NCBI GenBank assembly: GCA_036320915.1
Contig: JAXBDG010000005.1
Coordinates: forward strand, 372,001-436,000
DNA: 64,000 bases
From: Linnemannia elongata
Taxonomy: Eukaryota; Mortierellomycota; Mortierellomycetes; Mortierellales; Mortierellaceae
Direction: 5' to 3'
Shown piece by piece: positions 23,401-34,200 of the stretch; the first letter of the stretch is position 1; each line of letters opens with the position of its first letter. Under the pieces are notes generated by a model, which was not told where the DNA came from, made no database searches, and worked only from the letters and a program-made list of their open reading frames with translations. A program made the position numbers and the translations under genes.

Positions 23401-25968
23401 ATGGACCTACTCTCCCGCCAGCCGGTGGAATGCCTGCAGCACATAATACGATGCATCGGCACACATAGGCGTGTATCTGTCAGAACCCTGACCCGCCTCT
23501 GTCTCGTCAACAAGCATCTCTCCCTGGTCGTCATTCCATTTTTGATGGAGGATTTGCTTAGGATGAGCCATAACTTACACCACCCTCACAGTGTGCCCCG
23601 GTCTCGAGATCATGTCCGATCATTGCTCATTAACAGCGACACCATCTCAGTCAGCGAATTGCATCCAGCCTTAGTTCTTGAACTGGAACTCGATAAACCC
23701 TCCGACACAACCGATACAAGTGCAACTATCACCAACACAACCACCCCCGCACCCGATCAGCTCAGAGTCAACCATCTCCGCCACATCCGCAATGTCAATC
23801 TCAACAAAGCAACATTCTCGCGATATAGTAACTCCGGATATCTCAACAAGGGCCAGCAACCTTACTCTGCTGAAGTATTAAACTATATCCACTCCCCCGA
23901 GTTCATGAGCTCATGGCCTTCTACTGGCATTGCCTCTGCCTGTAGCCGCCATAGTGATCCCACATCGCTTTCCCTCGCCCTCTTTCCGATTGTTGTCTAC
24001 CGAGAAGTCATTTGGGCTCTTGCGGCCCCGCACCTTAACCAGATGGTGTCGTTGAGCATGCCCTTATCCGACACCCGTCGGTACCTTGACGTTGTCGCTC
24101 GTCTTGGCAAGCTGGAGTTCATCCATGTCGTGGTCGATTTGCAGTATGGATGTGGGCGTTGTGGGCATGGAGTTCGTGGGACCAAGAATAGACCGTGCAG
24201 AGATGAGGCAATGCAGGTCTTGGTTCAGCTCGTGAAGGATCATCGCCAGCGGTTTCCAGGTCGCCTAAAGACGGTCACCAGCTCTGAAGTGCTAGCGATA
24301 TGGTCTGCTCTGTGGAGCCGCTCTATTGAGATTCAAAATGCGGAGATCCAGAGAATGTTGCCCCCGTACCAGCCGCAGGCCCTCAATTGTACCAACTGGC
24401 CTAGGATCGCGCCCTTTCTTGAAAGCACGGATTTCAGTAGAGTTCGTGATATCAGAGGTCTGGAACCAAATGCGATCAACCCAAGGTTTCTCCAACGCTG
24501 CCGGAGGTTGGTTACATTTTCTGCAGAGAGTTTTCAACGAGGCTACTTTGACTGGGCGGTTCGGGAGAAGCAAGAATCGGAGGCAAGTCTTGGACAAGGA
24601 GCTGTTGGCAGTTTTTTGCCCGAGGCTGCCAGTAGCAGTCTAGAGTGGAACCCTAACGGTGGCTCGGCTATGCCAGTAACCCTACCTCTGCCGCCACTCC
24701 AAGCCTCTTTTGTAACCCGCCCGCTGGTGCCTCTCGCGAAACTCAGCCTCTATGACTGCGATATTGACGCATTGCCCGATATTAATGCTATCGCTACTGC
24801 ATTCTGCAACACATTGGAGTCACTGTTTATGAAGTTCAAACCCTTCCACGGTCCGATCAAAACGATTCTTGTAGGACAAGGTTGTACCGCCAATCTCCCT
24901 TGCTTGACTTACATACGAATCCTGGCACATGGACACCGATTAGCCTTGGATCCTTTCCTGCTTACACATTGTCCAAAATTGGTCTGGGTCGAGATCGTTG
25001 ACAACACTCGTGAGTACACCTGCGAGGTGGTTGTTCCCCATCATCCGGCAGACTTGCCTCGAGTCATTGAACTGGAACTGCGGGGCTTGGGCGCCTTGGG
25101 ATTCCATCCGGATACGCTCAAGACGACCAGGAATCTCAGAGTTCTGACCCTTCTCCTGATGCAGTCCAAGTGTTGCTTTATCCCACCCATCAACGAGCTG
25201 AAGCGATCGTATGGTCTTGTGAGTGCGGAGAAGAAGAACAAGGACAAAGATAAGTCGAAGGATGAAAGAGGTGATGGTGATGATATATCGTCGCCTCCTT
25301 TTGTCACTCGTCCGCGATGGACTTGGGATTGGCAACTGCCAAACCTCACAACCCTGCGTCTCAACTCTGAGTTTGCCTACTGGTTCGAATTCAAGATGCT
25401 TCATGGTTGCCAGGCCCTAGAGAGATTATCCCTGCATATGCGGACTACGTTTGGACACCATACCCGAGTCATCACCCAGGCCGATCTCGTTGTCCCCGGC
25501 GCAGGAGAAGGATCACAAGAGCGCATTGTCGCTGGCAGTCTTCGAAGGCTGTACATGAACGGCCACTGGTCCTTTGAGAATCCATCTGTGCTGATGCAGT
25601 TTGTTGGGAGGATGTTTCCGAAACTCGAGCATCTGACTGCGAAGGCGTGGGAGGATGTTACTGTTGGCTTGTTTGTTAAGGCTATCAGGATCAGGTCTAG
25701 GGCGATTATGGCAGAAGCAGCAGCAGCAGCAATAGTAGCAGGAGTGAGAGCAAAAGCAAGAGTGAGAGTGAGTCCTCTCACTACGACTACTTGGCCGCGT
25801 CCGTCAAAAGAGGAAGAGGTTGAATGGGGGGTGTTCCCACATCCTTGTCAACATGCTGCAGAGCAGTATGAACGGGGCGGGGATGTGTTGTTGGATCGAT
25901 TGTTTTGTGCTGGGAGGGAGTACCTCATTTGCAGGGATCAGAAAGCTGCGGTGGATACTGATGAGTAA
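23401..25968 (+). CDS. F-box-like/LRR protein B
   Basis: Intronless, 855 residues from ATG 23401. The frame is open upstream to 22915, but that would start inside the pseudogene tail; 23401 matches the M-D-x-L start of the paralogues. Residues 1-50 form an F-box-like motif (LSRQPVECLQHIIRCI, then V-R-T-L-x-R-L-C-L-V-N-K-H and a V-V-I-P-F-L segment). The rest is irregular leucine-rich repeats. Family blocks: V-V-Y-R-E-V-I-W, C-G-R-C-G-H-G (also C-R-K-C-G-Y-G in gene C), F-D-W-A-V-R-E-K, CFIPPINELKRSYG, W-T-W-D-W-Q-LP with SEFAYWFEFKMLHGC, and a final A-G-R-E-Y. F-box proteins bind Skp1 through the F-box and substrates through the LRRs in SCF ubiquitin ligases. It is in tandem with genes C and the pseudogene. 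The substrate is unknown. Confidence 0.85.
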   Translation: MDLLSRQPVECLQHIIRCIGTHRRVSVRTLTRLCLVNKHLSLVVIPFLMEDLLRMSHNLHHPHSVPRSRDHVRSLLINSDTISVSELHPALVLELELDKPSDTTDTSATITNTTTPAPDQLRVNHLRHIRNVNLNKATFSRYSNSGYLNKGQQPYSAEVLNYIHSPEFMSSWPSTGIASACSRHSDPTSLSLALFPIVVYREVIWALAAPHLNQMVSLSMPLSDTRRYLDVVARLGKLEFIHVVVDLQYGCGRCGHGVRGTKNRPCRDEAMQVLVQLVKDHRQRFPGRLKTVTSSEVLAIWSALWSRSIEIQNAEIQRMLPPYQPQALNCTNWPRIAPFLESTDFSRVRDIRGLEPNAINPRFLQRCRRLVTFSAESFQRGYFDWAVREKQESEASLGQGAVGSFLPEAASSSLEWNPNGGSAMPVTLPLPPLQASFVTRPLVPLAKLSLYDCDIDALPDINAIATAFCNTLESLFMKFKPFHGPIKTILVGQGCTANLPCLTYIRILAHGHRLALDPFLLTHCPKLVWVEIVDNTREYTCEVVVPHHPADLPRVIELELRGLGALGFHPDTLKTTRNLRVLTLLLMQSKCCFIPPINELKRSYGLVSAEKKNKDKDKSKDERGDGDDISSPPFVTRPRWTWDWQLPNLTTLRLNSEFAYWFEFKMLHGCQALERLSLHMRTTFGHHTRVITQADLVVPGAGEGSQERIVAGSLRRLYMNGHWSFENPSVLMQFVGRMFPKLEHLTAKAWEDVTVGLFVKAIRIRSRAIMAEAAAAAIVAGVRAKARVRVSPLTTTTWPRPSKEEEVEWGVFPHPCQHAAEQYERGGDVLLDRLFCAGREYLICRDQKAAVDTDE

Positions 25969-26840
25969 AATGTAGAAATAAGTAGAAATAAAAGCGCAAA
26001 CGTGGGGTCATTTTTGGTGTGCGTTTATGTGGTTTCTATGGCCTTTTTTTATTTTTTTATTTGGTTTCTTAATTTTGCATACATTCGCATCATCAGCAAG
26101 TACCAAGACTAACAAAGTTGTTTGACAAGATTGACTTTTCGCAAACAACAAAAAAAATCCTTGTCCCCATGCTACCTCACCCTCCAAAATAAGGAAAGCA
26201 AAGCTCATTTTTTTTTCTTTTCATTTCGCAAGGTGTGTATACAACTGGAGTGGGATGACATGGGACATGATTGCATTAATGCAAAGAGGGGAGGGTTAGA
26301 TGGATGGATGGACGGTCGACTCTCGTGCTCATTGTGAGTACCATTGTATCCTTTCCGCAACCGTTCTCAGATAACCCTATTTTTCTTATTCTCCTTGTAA
26401 CTTCGTTAATGCAAATGGGGGGAGGGGCTTTGCTGTCAACTTTTTTTTTTTTGCTCATTCGTCCACGACCGTGGATGGTGTAAGAAAGAAAAAAGAAAGG
26501 AGGTAACAGTCGAAACCTTATCGCATTGAAGGGAGGGAGAAATAAAAGTGCGAGTGCTGAGCCCGATTTGGTTTATGTAATGCATGATGGCAGGATGGAT
26601 GGTAGGAAGTATTGCGGTTTGTTTGTCCAACTGGACACTAATCCTTCACACACAACAGCAAAGCAATACAAAAGAGAGAGACAGAGAGCGAGATAGTGAG
26701 TGACCTCTTCCTCTTTTTTTTTATTCATTCTTCCATCTCTTCTTCCTCTCTTTCATTTGCATGCCTTTCACTCCATTCCTTTCATTCCACTCCTTCATTC
26801 ACCAACAAACCTCATTCACCGTTCCTCCCCACCATACAAA
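25969..26840. other. Intergenic, F-box/LRR B to C
   Basis: 872 bases without a supported gene. The last about 90 bases (CT-rich, with CATTCCACTCCTTCATTCAC and CAACAAACCTCATTC) are a leader shared with the pseudogene at 21309. T/A runs occur at 26046-26060 and 26441-26452, and a GGATGGATGGA repeat at about 26300. Confidence 0.6.
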
Positions 26841-29546
26841 ATGGACACCCTATCTAGTCTACCAGTTGAATGTCTCCAGATTATCATCGACTTTATTTTT
26901 CCCTCCCACGACTACAACCACAAACATGATCCTACCACCATTCGCACACTCCGCTCTCTCTGCCTCGTCAACCGACGCATGGCCCTTGTTACCTTTCCAT
27001 ACTTGTACCGAGACCCATTCCAATTGCTTCATAAGACCCCTCACTTCGAACAAGGCAAACCAATATTGCTCCGGGAACGAAGTCTCCTCCGCACTCTCCT
27101 CACCAAAAGTCGCAGCAATCCCTCTCTTGCCAACATCCACCCAGCCATCGCCTTAGAACTAGACATCGACATTGCCACCCCCACTTCTAAAAGGCAGAAG
27201 CGTAGGCAACGGCGCGGTAATATTAAAATGCAACAACACAGCAACAACAACAACTCCTTTCGATTCGACTACCTCGACCATGTTCGCAACTTGACCCCAC
27301 CCCGAAACAACTACCGGAAATGGGACAGCCATGACCGCCTCCTCCTTTTCAACGAGTTCCAACAACCCACCTTTTCTAAGGAGACGATGAAGTACATCCA
27401 TTCACCCGACTACTTGGCCTCCTGTCCTCCCTTCCACGCCAATCCAGACTGCAGTCATCACAACGATCCCGAAATGATGCTTCTGTATCTATATCCCATC
27501 GTCGTCTACCGAGAATTAATATGGTCTCTCTCTGTACCCATTCTCGACCAGCTTGAGTCCTTGACTCTCCCCCTGTCGGACATACAGCGGTACTACAATG
27601 TTCTCCATCGACTGAGGAACTTGAAAAGGATCCATTTTGTCAAGGATTTGAATATGGGTTGTAGGAAGTGTGGATATGGACGGTTGACTGACATTCAAAC
27701 ATCGACCACCAAGGAGGCAAACGATTCCATTGCGCGGTTTTTCAAGGACTATGCACTGCTCTTCCCAGATCATCGTCTAGAGGGGACGACCTGCTCCATA
27801 CCGGGTTATCACGGCCACGACAGGCATAACGGGAAATTGAATCCGCCTCTTCGCGACCTCGTCGACAAGGAAATCCTTCGCGCCTTGCCTCCCCCCAACA
27901 GGCTAAGGGTCATTTCGCCAACCAAGTGGACATGGATCTCTCACCATCTTCACAGGACGGATATGTCTCGTGTGAGGTTGATCGATTGGCTTCCCGCGTT
28001 TCCTGATGATCCCGGTTGGGTCGCGAAGAGTAAGCGCTTTAAACCTCAAAGACTCTTGCGATGGTGCCGGGCGTTGGAAAGCCTTGCTATGGAGAGACCC
28101 TATAAAGGTTGTTTTGATTGGGCTGTTGAAGAGAAGAGGGACCTGGAGCGACTAGGGAAAGATGCCATGGGCATTCGAGTTCACTGTGGTAACAAAAGCG
28201 ATGCCAGCGAACCTGGCGACGAACAGGACGACGAGTCGTTCCACCCTGACTATTTCACCCACGGTCTGGTGCCACTCGCGAAGGTCCACTTCAAGAGATG
28301 CTTCATGCCATCGCCAGACCTTGATGCGCTCATCTACGCTTTCAGTCAGTCGCTGGAGTCACTCATGATCTCGGATCTCCGAGTACCGCACACTCTTCAG
28401 ATGATTCATCTCGGTTGCAACTGGGTCGACTTACCCCTCTTGCGTCACCTTGAGGTTCATGTCAGCTTCCCCTGTCTGGTACTGGATCAGCTGTTTTTTA
28501 CCCGATTCCCCTCGCTCCGTACCCTCAAGCTCCTCGACAATAGTACCTCAAAGTACTCTTGCAAAGATATTGTCCCATGTTATGCAGCGGACCTTTCTCG
28601 AGTCGAGACTTTGATTCTAGGAGGCTGGAGCGCTTTGGCATTTCATCCCGCCACGCTCGAGTCGACCAAGGTGCTCAAGGTGCTGATTTTGACCAATAAT
28701 TGGCACAGGAACCTTTGCTTTATTCCACCCGTCAACGAATTGTATCGATCCTACGGTCTCGAGTATACTGAGGATAATGCCGATGATGGCGCCAATGAAG
28801 CTCTGTCTGCGCGTCTTGTTCCTTCTATCATTCGACCTCACTGGACGTGGGACTGGTACCTGCCTTGTCTGACACATTTGTCGTTGACGTCCGAGTTTGC
28901 CTACCGGTTCGAGTTCAAGATGCTCCGTGGATGTCCCGCACTGGAAAGGCTGTACTTGCACATATTCACCTTCGACGATACGCCACACTATCGCATAGTC
29001 TCGGAGAACGATCTTTTTTTCGTTCCTGGCGGAGCAAGCGGCGCAAAAGAACCTCAAGAACAGGAAGGAGGACGGATTGTCGTACCCACGCTTCGCAGTC
29101 TGCACCTGGAAGGTCGTTGGTCATGCACGAATTCCAGCGTGTTGCACGAATTCCTGGTCGAAACGTTTCCGAGTCTCGAGCGCCTGACCGTCCGCGGATG
29201 TCGGACAACCTTTGATGATGATGATGGTCCAGACAGTGGCAACAGATTCACAGTCTCGACGTTTGTGAAACTCCTCCGGACGAGTCTGAGTCATGTCAGA
29301 CTATTGACGACGGAATTGGGGCGGCCGACGTTTTGGTCGAGTCCGGATATGTTGTCAAAGAGAATGCTAGAGAGGCTGAGGATGTTCCCTTTGCCAGATT
29401 TGAGTAAGAAAAGGAAGGGTGGAACGCTAGAGTTCACGAAAGGACCCAAGATGTTGCAAAATCGGTTTATTTGTTCGGGCCAGGAGTATGTTCTGATGAA
29501 GGAGAAAACTGTTCGGAAGAAGAGGGGTAAGAACAAGCAGAAATAA
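26841..29546 (+). CDS. F-box-like/LRR protein C
   Basis: Intronless, 901 residues from ATG 26841; the frame extends upstream only through promoter-like sequence. N-terminal F-box-like motif: M-D-T-L-S-S-LPVECLQIIIDFI, then LRSLCLVNRRM and V-T-F-P-Y-L-Y-R-D-P. Residues about 110-140 are basic and Gln/Asn-rich (K-R-Q-K-R-R). The LRR body keeps every family block: V-V-Y-R-E-L-I-W, M-G-C-R-K-C-G-Y-G, F-D-W-A-V-E-E-K-R, CFIPPVNELYRSYG, W-T-W-D-W-Y-LP, SEFAYRFEFKMLRGCPALE and S-G-Q-E-Y near the end, followed by a Lys/Arg-rich tail. The role is probably SCF substrate recognition, as for gene B, with an unknown target. Its tandem position next to B and a pseudogene points to local duplication. Confidence 0.87.
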   Translation: MDTLSSLPVECLQIIIDFIFPSHDYNHKHDPTTIRTLRSLCLVNRRMALVTFPYLYRDPFQLLHKTPHFEQGKPILLRERSLLRTLLTKSRSNPSLANIHPAIALELDIDIATPTSKRQKRRQRRGNIKMQQHSNNNNSFRFDYLDHVRNLTPPRNNYRKWDSHDRLLLFNEFQQPTFSKETMKYIHSPDYLASCPPFHANPDCSHHNDPEMMLLYLYPIVVYRELIWSLSVPILDQLESLTLPLSDIQRYYNVLHRLRNLKRIHFVKDLNMGCRKCGYGRLTDIQTSTTKEANDSIARFFKDYALLFPDHRLEGTTCSIPGYHGHDRHNGKLNPPLRDLVDKEILRALPPPNRLRVISPTKWTWISHHLHRTDMSRVRLIDWLPAFPDDPGWVAKSKRFKPQRLLRWCRALESLAMERPYKGCFDWAVEEKRDLERLGKDAMGIRVHCGNKSDASEPGDEQDDESFHPDYFTHGLVPLAKVHFKRCFMPSPDLDALIYAFSQSLESLMISDLRVPHTLQMIHLGCNWVDLPLLRHLEVHVSFPCLVLDQLFFTRFPSLRTLKLLDNSTSKYSCKDIVPCYAADLSRVETLILGGWSALAFHPATLESTKVLKVLILTNNWHRNLCFIPPVNELYRSYGLEYTEDNADDGANEALSARLVPSIIRPHWTWDWYLPCLTHLSLTSEFAYRFEFKMLRGCPALERLYLHIFTFDDTPHYRIVSENDLFFVPGGASGAKEPQEQEGGRIVVPTLRSLHLEGRWSCTNSSVLHEFLVETFPSLERLTVRGCRTTFDDDDGPDSGNRFTVSTFVKLLRTSLSHVRLLTTELGRPTFWSSPDMLSKRMLERLRMFPLPDLSKKRKGGTLEFTKGPKMLQNRFICSGQEYVLMKEKTVRKKRGKNKQK

Positions 29547-31246
29547 AAAATAGCATATCTAGAATTGGTTGGCTGGTGGTTAGCTTTCATTTTTTTTTTT
29601 TTTTTTTTTTTTACTTTTATTTGTGAACGTTACGAATTGTCTGACATGGATTGGGATCGAAGGAGATGACTCAGCCCATTCTTAATCGCTTAACCCCCCA
29701 CACACAGAGCAAAAGTTGAAAAGCCAGGAATCCCTTTTGGTGCTCTCCCATTTTTTTGACCAAAAAGCTTATTTTTTCTTTTTTTTTGCTCCTTTTTCTC
29801 TCCTTGAAATTTACTCGCCCGGGAAAATAATAAGCATTGACGGGCTACGTGCGGCTGCACTTGCGCTTCTCTCCCCTAACACTCACCACCACCACCTCTG
29901 CTTACTTCTTTTGGCTAAATATCCTGTTTTTCATTTCTCGCTTCCTGGTAAGCATCGCCACCATCGCCACTATCGTCACTCCGCCATCATCATTACCGTC
30001 ATCCAAGCTCACAAATAAGACAGCTCCAAGGAACATGGTACATATGTATTCTCTTTTCTTGAAGACTTGCAGTACGTCTCTAATTTAGTTTCTCTTTTCT
30101 TCGAGCATGTTGTTTACGTCTGACCCACGATTGCATTTACTAATGGCAGATCGAGAAAGGAGAGGGACAGAAGACTGAACAAAAGTCAAGACCTCTTCTC
30201 TTTGAGCCGTGTCAATCAAGCATTTTTTTTTTAAATCAAATAGCACCTTTCTGCATGCGTATTTTGCTGGGGCTTTGACGCCTCTGTCTTTTTGTACGGA
30301 CAGGGAGCTAGAAAAAAAATGCGAAATATACAATTAGGCCATGCTTGCATGTCCACCTTATGATCATGCCAATTAGGTCGTTGCCTTATTGTGTCGTTCT
30401 TTCTCTTTCTCCTCTTGTTTTTGCGCGTGTGTGTAAGAAGGCGATCAAGGGGGGGCTTTAACGCACCACTAGTGGATGCAAGTAGACTTTCGGCAACATA
30501 GACGAGAGCATAGCTCATTTGCCACTTTGGGATGTTAGAAGGAAGCAAAGCAGATGAATGTGCTTAAAATGGCAAGCATTGATTGTAACGAAGCAGAAGA
30601 AGTGGAAAGCAAGGAGGAAAGGCTGAGTAGATGTGCGTGCCCAGGCACAGGATTAATAAGAAAGAACGCCTTGCGTTTGTCAAAAGTAAAAAAAACCTTT
30701 CATGTGGCTGCCTCATTTCTTTGTTTAGGGCACGAGTGTCAAGGCGTGTTTGCCAATCAGATGGTAGACAATTGATGGAAGAAGTAGAGGGGAGGGAGAA
30801 AAAGGCAATGGAAGTGGCGTGAACAAGACGATGGCATCTAGTGAATTATTTCTTCGTGGGCAAGGAGGAAATGTATCAAGGGAAGTGGATCAAGGGGAGG
30901 AGGATAGAATAGAGAGACTGCTCCACTTTTACGCCTGGCGTCACTCGATAACTCTACAGGTACCGAGAATAGATGGCCCTCTCTTTTCATTTTTATAAGA
31001 GCAATGCAAACGCGAAATTACCCTGCAAACTGTGTATGGTGGATGATGGGAGAGTAGAAGAAGATAGAGCGCAAAAATAAAGATGAGCCATGCACCTTAC
31101 TTTCTTCCATGACTATCCTTCATATCCTCACTGCACCTCAAATAAAAAAAAAAGGAACCATGATAAAAAATGTTGTATTGTGTTGCTGAGGCAAAGAGAT
31201 CCGTTCTGTCTACACTACCATCCTCAACGCGTTTCGGGCAACAACA
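29547..31246. other. Convergent intergenic, F-box/LRR C to NACHT-WD40 gene 1
   Basis: 1.7 kb between two 3' ends. It contains a T22 run (about 29591-29612) and unremarkable AT-rich DNA. The part from about 31155 matches the 3' flank of NACHT-WD40 gene 2 (49704-49808) and belongs to the inverted duplication. No gene is supported. Confidence 0.6.
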
Positions 31247-34200
31247 CTACTTGCCTTTTCCTTCCCTTGCTTCATCTCCCTCCGGTAACAGTGAATCGCC
31301 AATGGCACCGCGCTGGACCAATAGCCTCTGGGAAATTGAATTGAGACCGGAGGCGCCCTTGAAAGTTACATCCGCGGCGCATAGCTGCCTTACATGAGAG
31401 CTCCATTGCATACGAACCGACACCTCTCCTGTAAGTCCTGTCTCGGCACCCAAAATCCGCCAGACTTGAACAGACCCATCGGCGGAACCAGTGACAAACT
31501 CCATTGGCACCATCGGATTCCATGTAACGTTTGTCATGGCGTCTGAACATCCTCTAACAATAGCAACACAGGACCAACTGTCAGCCTCGCCCAACCAGAG
31601 ACGCACCGTCTTGTCAATGCTGCCGGAAACGATCCACTTGCCGCAAGGAGAGTAGGCGACGCATTTAACTTCTCCAGCGTGCCCTTCCAGTTTGACATTG
31701 GGTTTGTCCGACTGAAGATCCCAGAGCAAGACCGAAGAGGCATCAGTTCCGAGTACAAGTCGTTGGCCATCTGGTGAGTAGTCCATCGAATGTACCCTGT
31801 CTGATATACGCACTTCTTTCATAGGTTGGCGAAGATCTGTCACTCGGGGATCGAAAAGACGAAGTTTCGATGGGCCTGATCGGCCCGGTGGGCTAAATGG
31901 GTTGAATATCAATCCAACCGCAATCTGGTCTCCGGAGGGGGAGAACACCACGGAACTCACGCTGCACTGATCATCCATACCGCCCACCACTTTGGCTTGA
32001 TCGTTGGTACTCTCAAGATCCCACAGCAGTACAGTCCCGTCGCTGTGGCATGCGACCAACCACCGACCACAACGCGAGAAATTCATATCAACAACGCGGT
32101 GATGGTGGTGGTGATGGGAAGAGCCGAGGAGAATGCGCGAAATAGCATCGGTTCGAATGTTCCTCAACCTAATATTTCCGTTCCCGCAATCGCTCGCAAA
32201 CCAAATGCCGTTAGGGGAAATCGTAACCAAGTCAACATCGGATATGGGCGGTAATGGGATGGGTCTGGAAGCTCCTGTGGACGAGTCCCACCGCCAAATC
32301 TTTTTGTAGACATGCTCAGATATTAATGACAGTCCGTCAGGAGAGTATGCCACAGTGCTAACCTCGGAGGCAAGTTCTTGTGTGTCGGAACTCGACCGGC
32401 CGGTGTTCGCCTCCCAGAGTCGTATAATCCCTTCCGCATCTCCCGAAGCGATTTGTAGGCCGTCAGGTGAAAAAGTACAGGTATTGATCCAAATGCCATG
32501 GCCCGACAACCTGGAGATGAGTTGTCCACTCGATGAGTCCCATAGTCGAACAATATTGTCCCTGCTTGAAGAAACAATCAACTCATTAACTGGAGAAAAT
32601 GCGAAATCGATTAGGGAGCCTGCGTGATCAGTAAGAAGCAGACCCTGCTCTCCGGTGATTGCACTCATGAGTTGAATATCGGCTCCACTCGAACCACCCG
32701 CAACAGCGAGCTGCCTTCCGTCTGAAGAAAGGGCCACGTCCGAATCGCCATCTGTATGGGGAATAACCCAGTCTGCCTCTGGTGCTCCTGCCTCCGGATC
32801 CCACACTCGAATTGTCCCATCGCTGCTGCCCGACACAAGCCTCCGTCCGTCAGCTGAATACGCGACACTCAAAACAATATCTTCATGACCGCTCAAAACA
32901 AACGAGCACTCCCCCGTCTCCGAGCTCCACAACCTAATCATGCTGTCGTGGCTAGCCGACGCGATCTGTCTACCGCAGGGTGAAAACGCCACAGAGTTCA
33001 CCCGATCTGTGTGACCCTTCATGAATAACAAAGTCTTGCGATTGACAGCATCCCATAATCGACAGATGTTGTCTTTGCTCCCAAACGCAAGGTGCCTGTT
33101 GTTAGGTGAAAAGGCGATGGTCAACACCAGGCTCTGTTCTTTGTGTCGATGAACTCGGGTCCATGCCGTAGTGTCGTAAGTAGTGAGCCATCCGTTACGT
33201 CCGTTACTTGTACACGCAGCAATCAACTTCCCATCAGGCGAAAAGGCGACGGCAATGACTGTGGCGCGCTCCTTCAAATACGGCAGTTCCTCAAACCGAA
33301 CACCATCCATCTGTGCATTGCTGAAGCTAGCCTGCCTCAACCAACTCCTTGCAAAGTTGACCCCTTTCAGATCGGCTCCTTGAAACTGCGTGTAATCGAA
33401 CTGGCCGTCGGAAAGATCAGCTCCTGGGATCCGAATACCTCGAAGGTCAGCGCTGTTGAATCGAACACCTGCTCGGACAAGGATGGTGATGGCGTTGGCG
33501 GCGGCGGTGGTAGCAGTGGTATCGGTCTTGGACTGCTCGATGACGGCTAGGAGCTGCTTCTCGAAGTCGGGGTGCTGCTTGACTCGCTCGCACAGGAACT
33601 GGATAATCGATGGTTCGGTGAGGAGGTTACGCTTGAACAAGGGTCCATCAGAAGCGAGGGACTGGGCAGGAGTTTGGTTAAGACCGGGGTTTGGACTAGA
33701 TTCATAGTCGACGACATGACTGCTTGGATCGAAAACAGCGCATGAAAGAAAGTACTCAAGCATTGATCTGTGCATAAAGCGGTAAAGATGTCCAACGCGG
33801 GTCAGAGGACTCGACTCTCGGAGCATTCGGGCCTCAGGGTCAGGCCCAAAAAACTCGGCTCTCCACGTCTTTTTGTCCTTCATATGTACATACTCGACCA
33901 CCGGGTTTCCATCCTGATACTCAAATATCGCCGAAGCTAGCCTGACAGCATAGTCAACACCAATCGAAATAAACCCTGCCTCCAATAGCTGCTCCAGCAT
34001 ATCTCGAACCTCCTTAGTCAAGGCGTTTCGTTGAAGTCGTCGGCTGTTGACATCCAACCAATGTCTCACAAAAGTGTCATACAACTGAACGCGTGTGATT
34101 TTGATGGCTGACAGATCCTGCTGGCCCTCGGTCACTTCTGGCAAGGCCTCTAACGACAGTGACAATAAGAAGGGGTTCTTGACGAGATCCATGAGGTTGG

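Noticed and set aside
26700..26840. N-terminal extension of F-box/LRR C
   Set aside because: The upstream open frame is CT-rich leader shared with the pseudogene promoter; the family start is ATG 26841.
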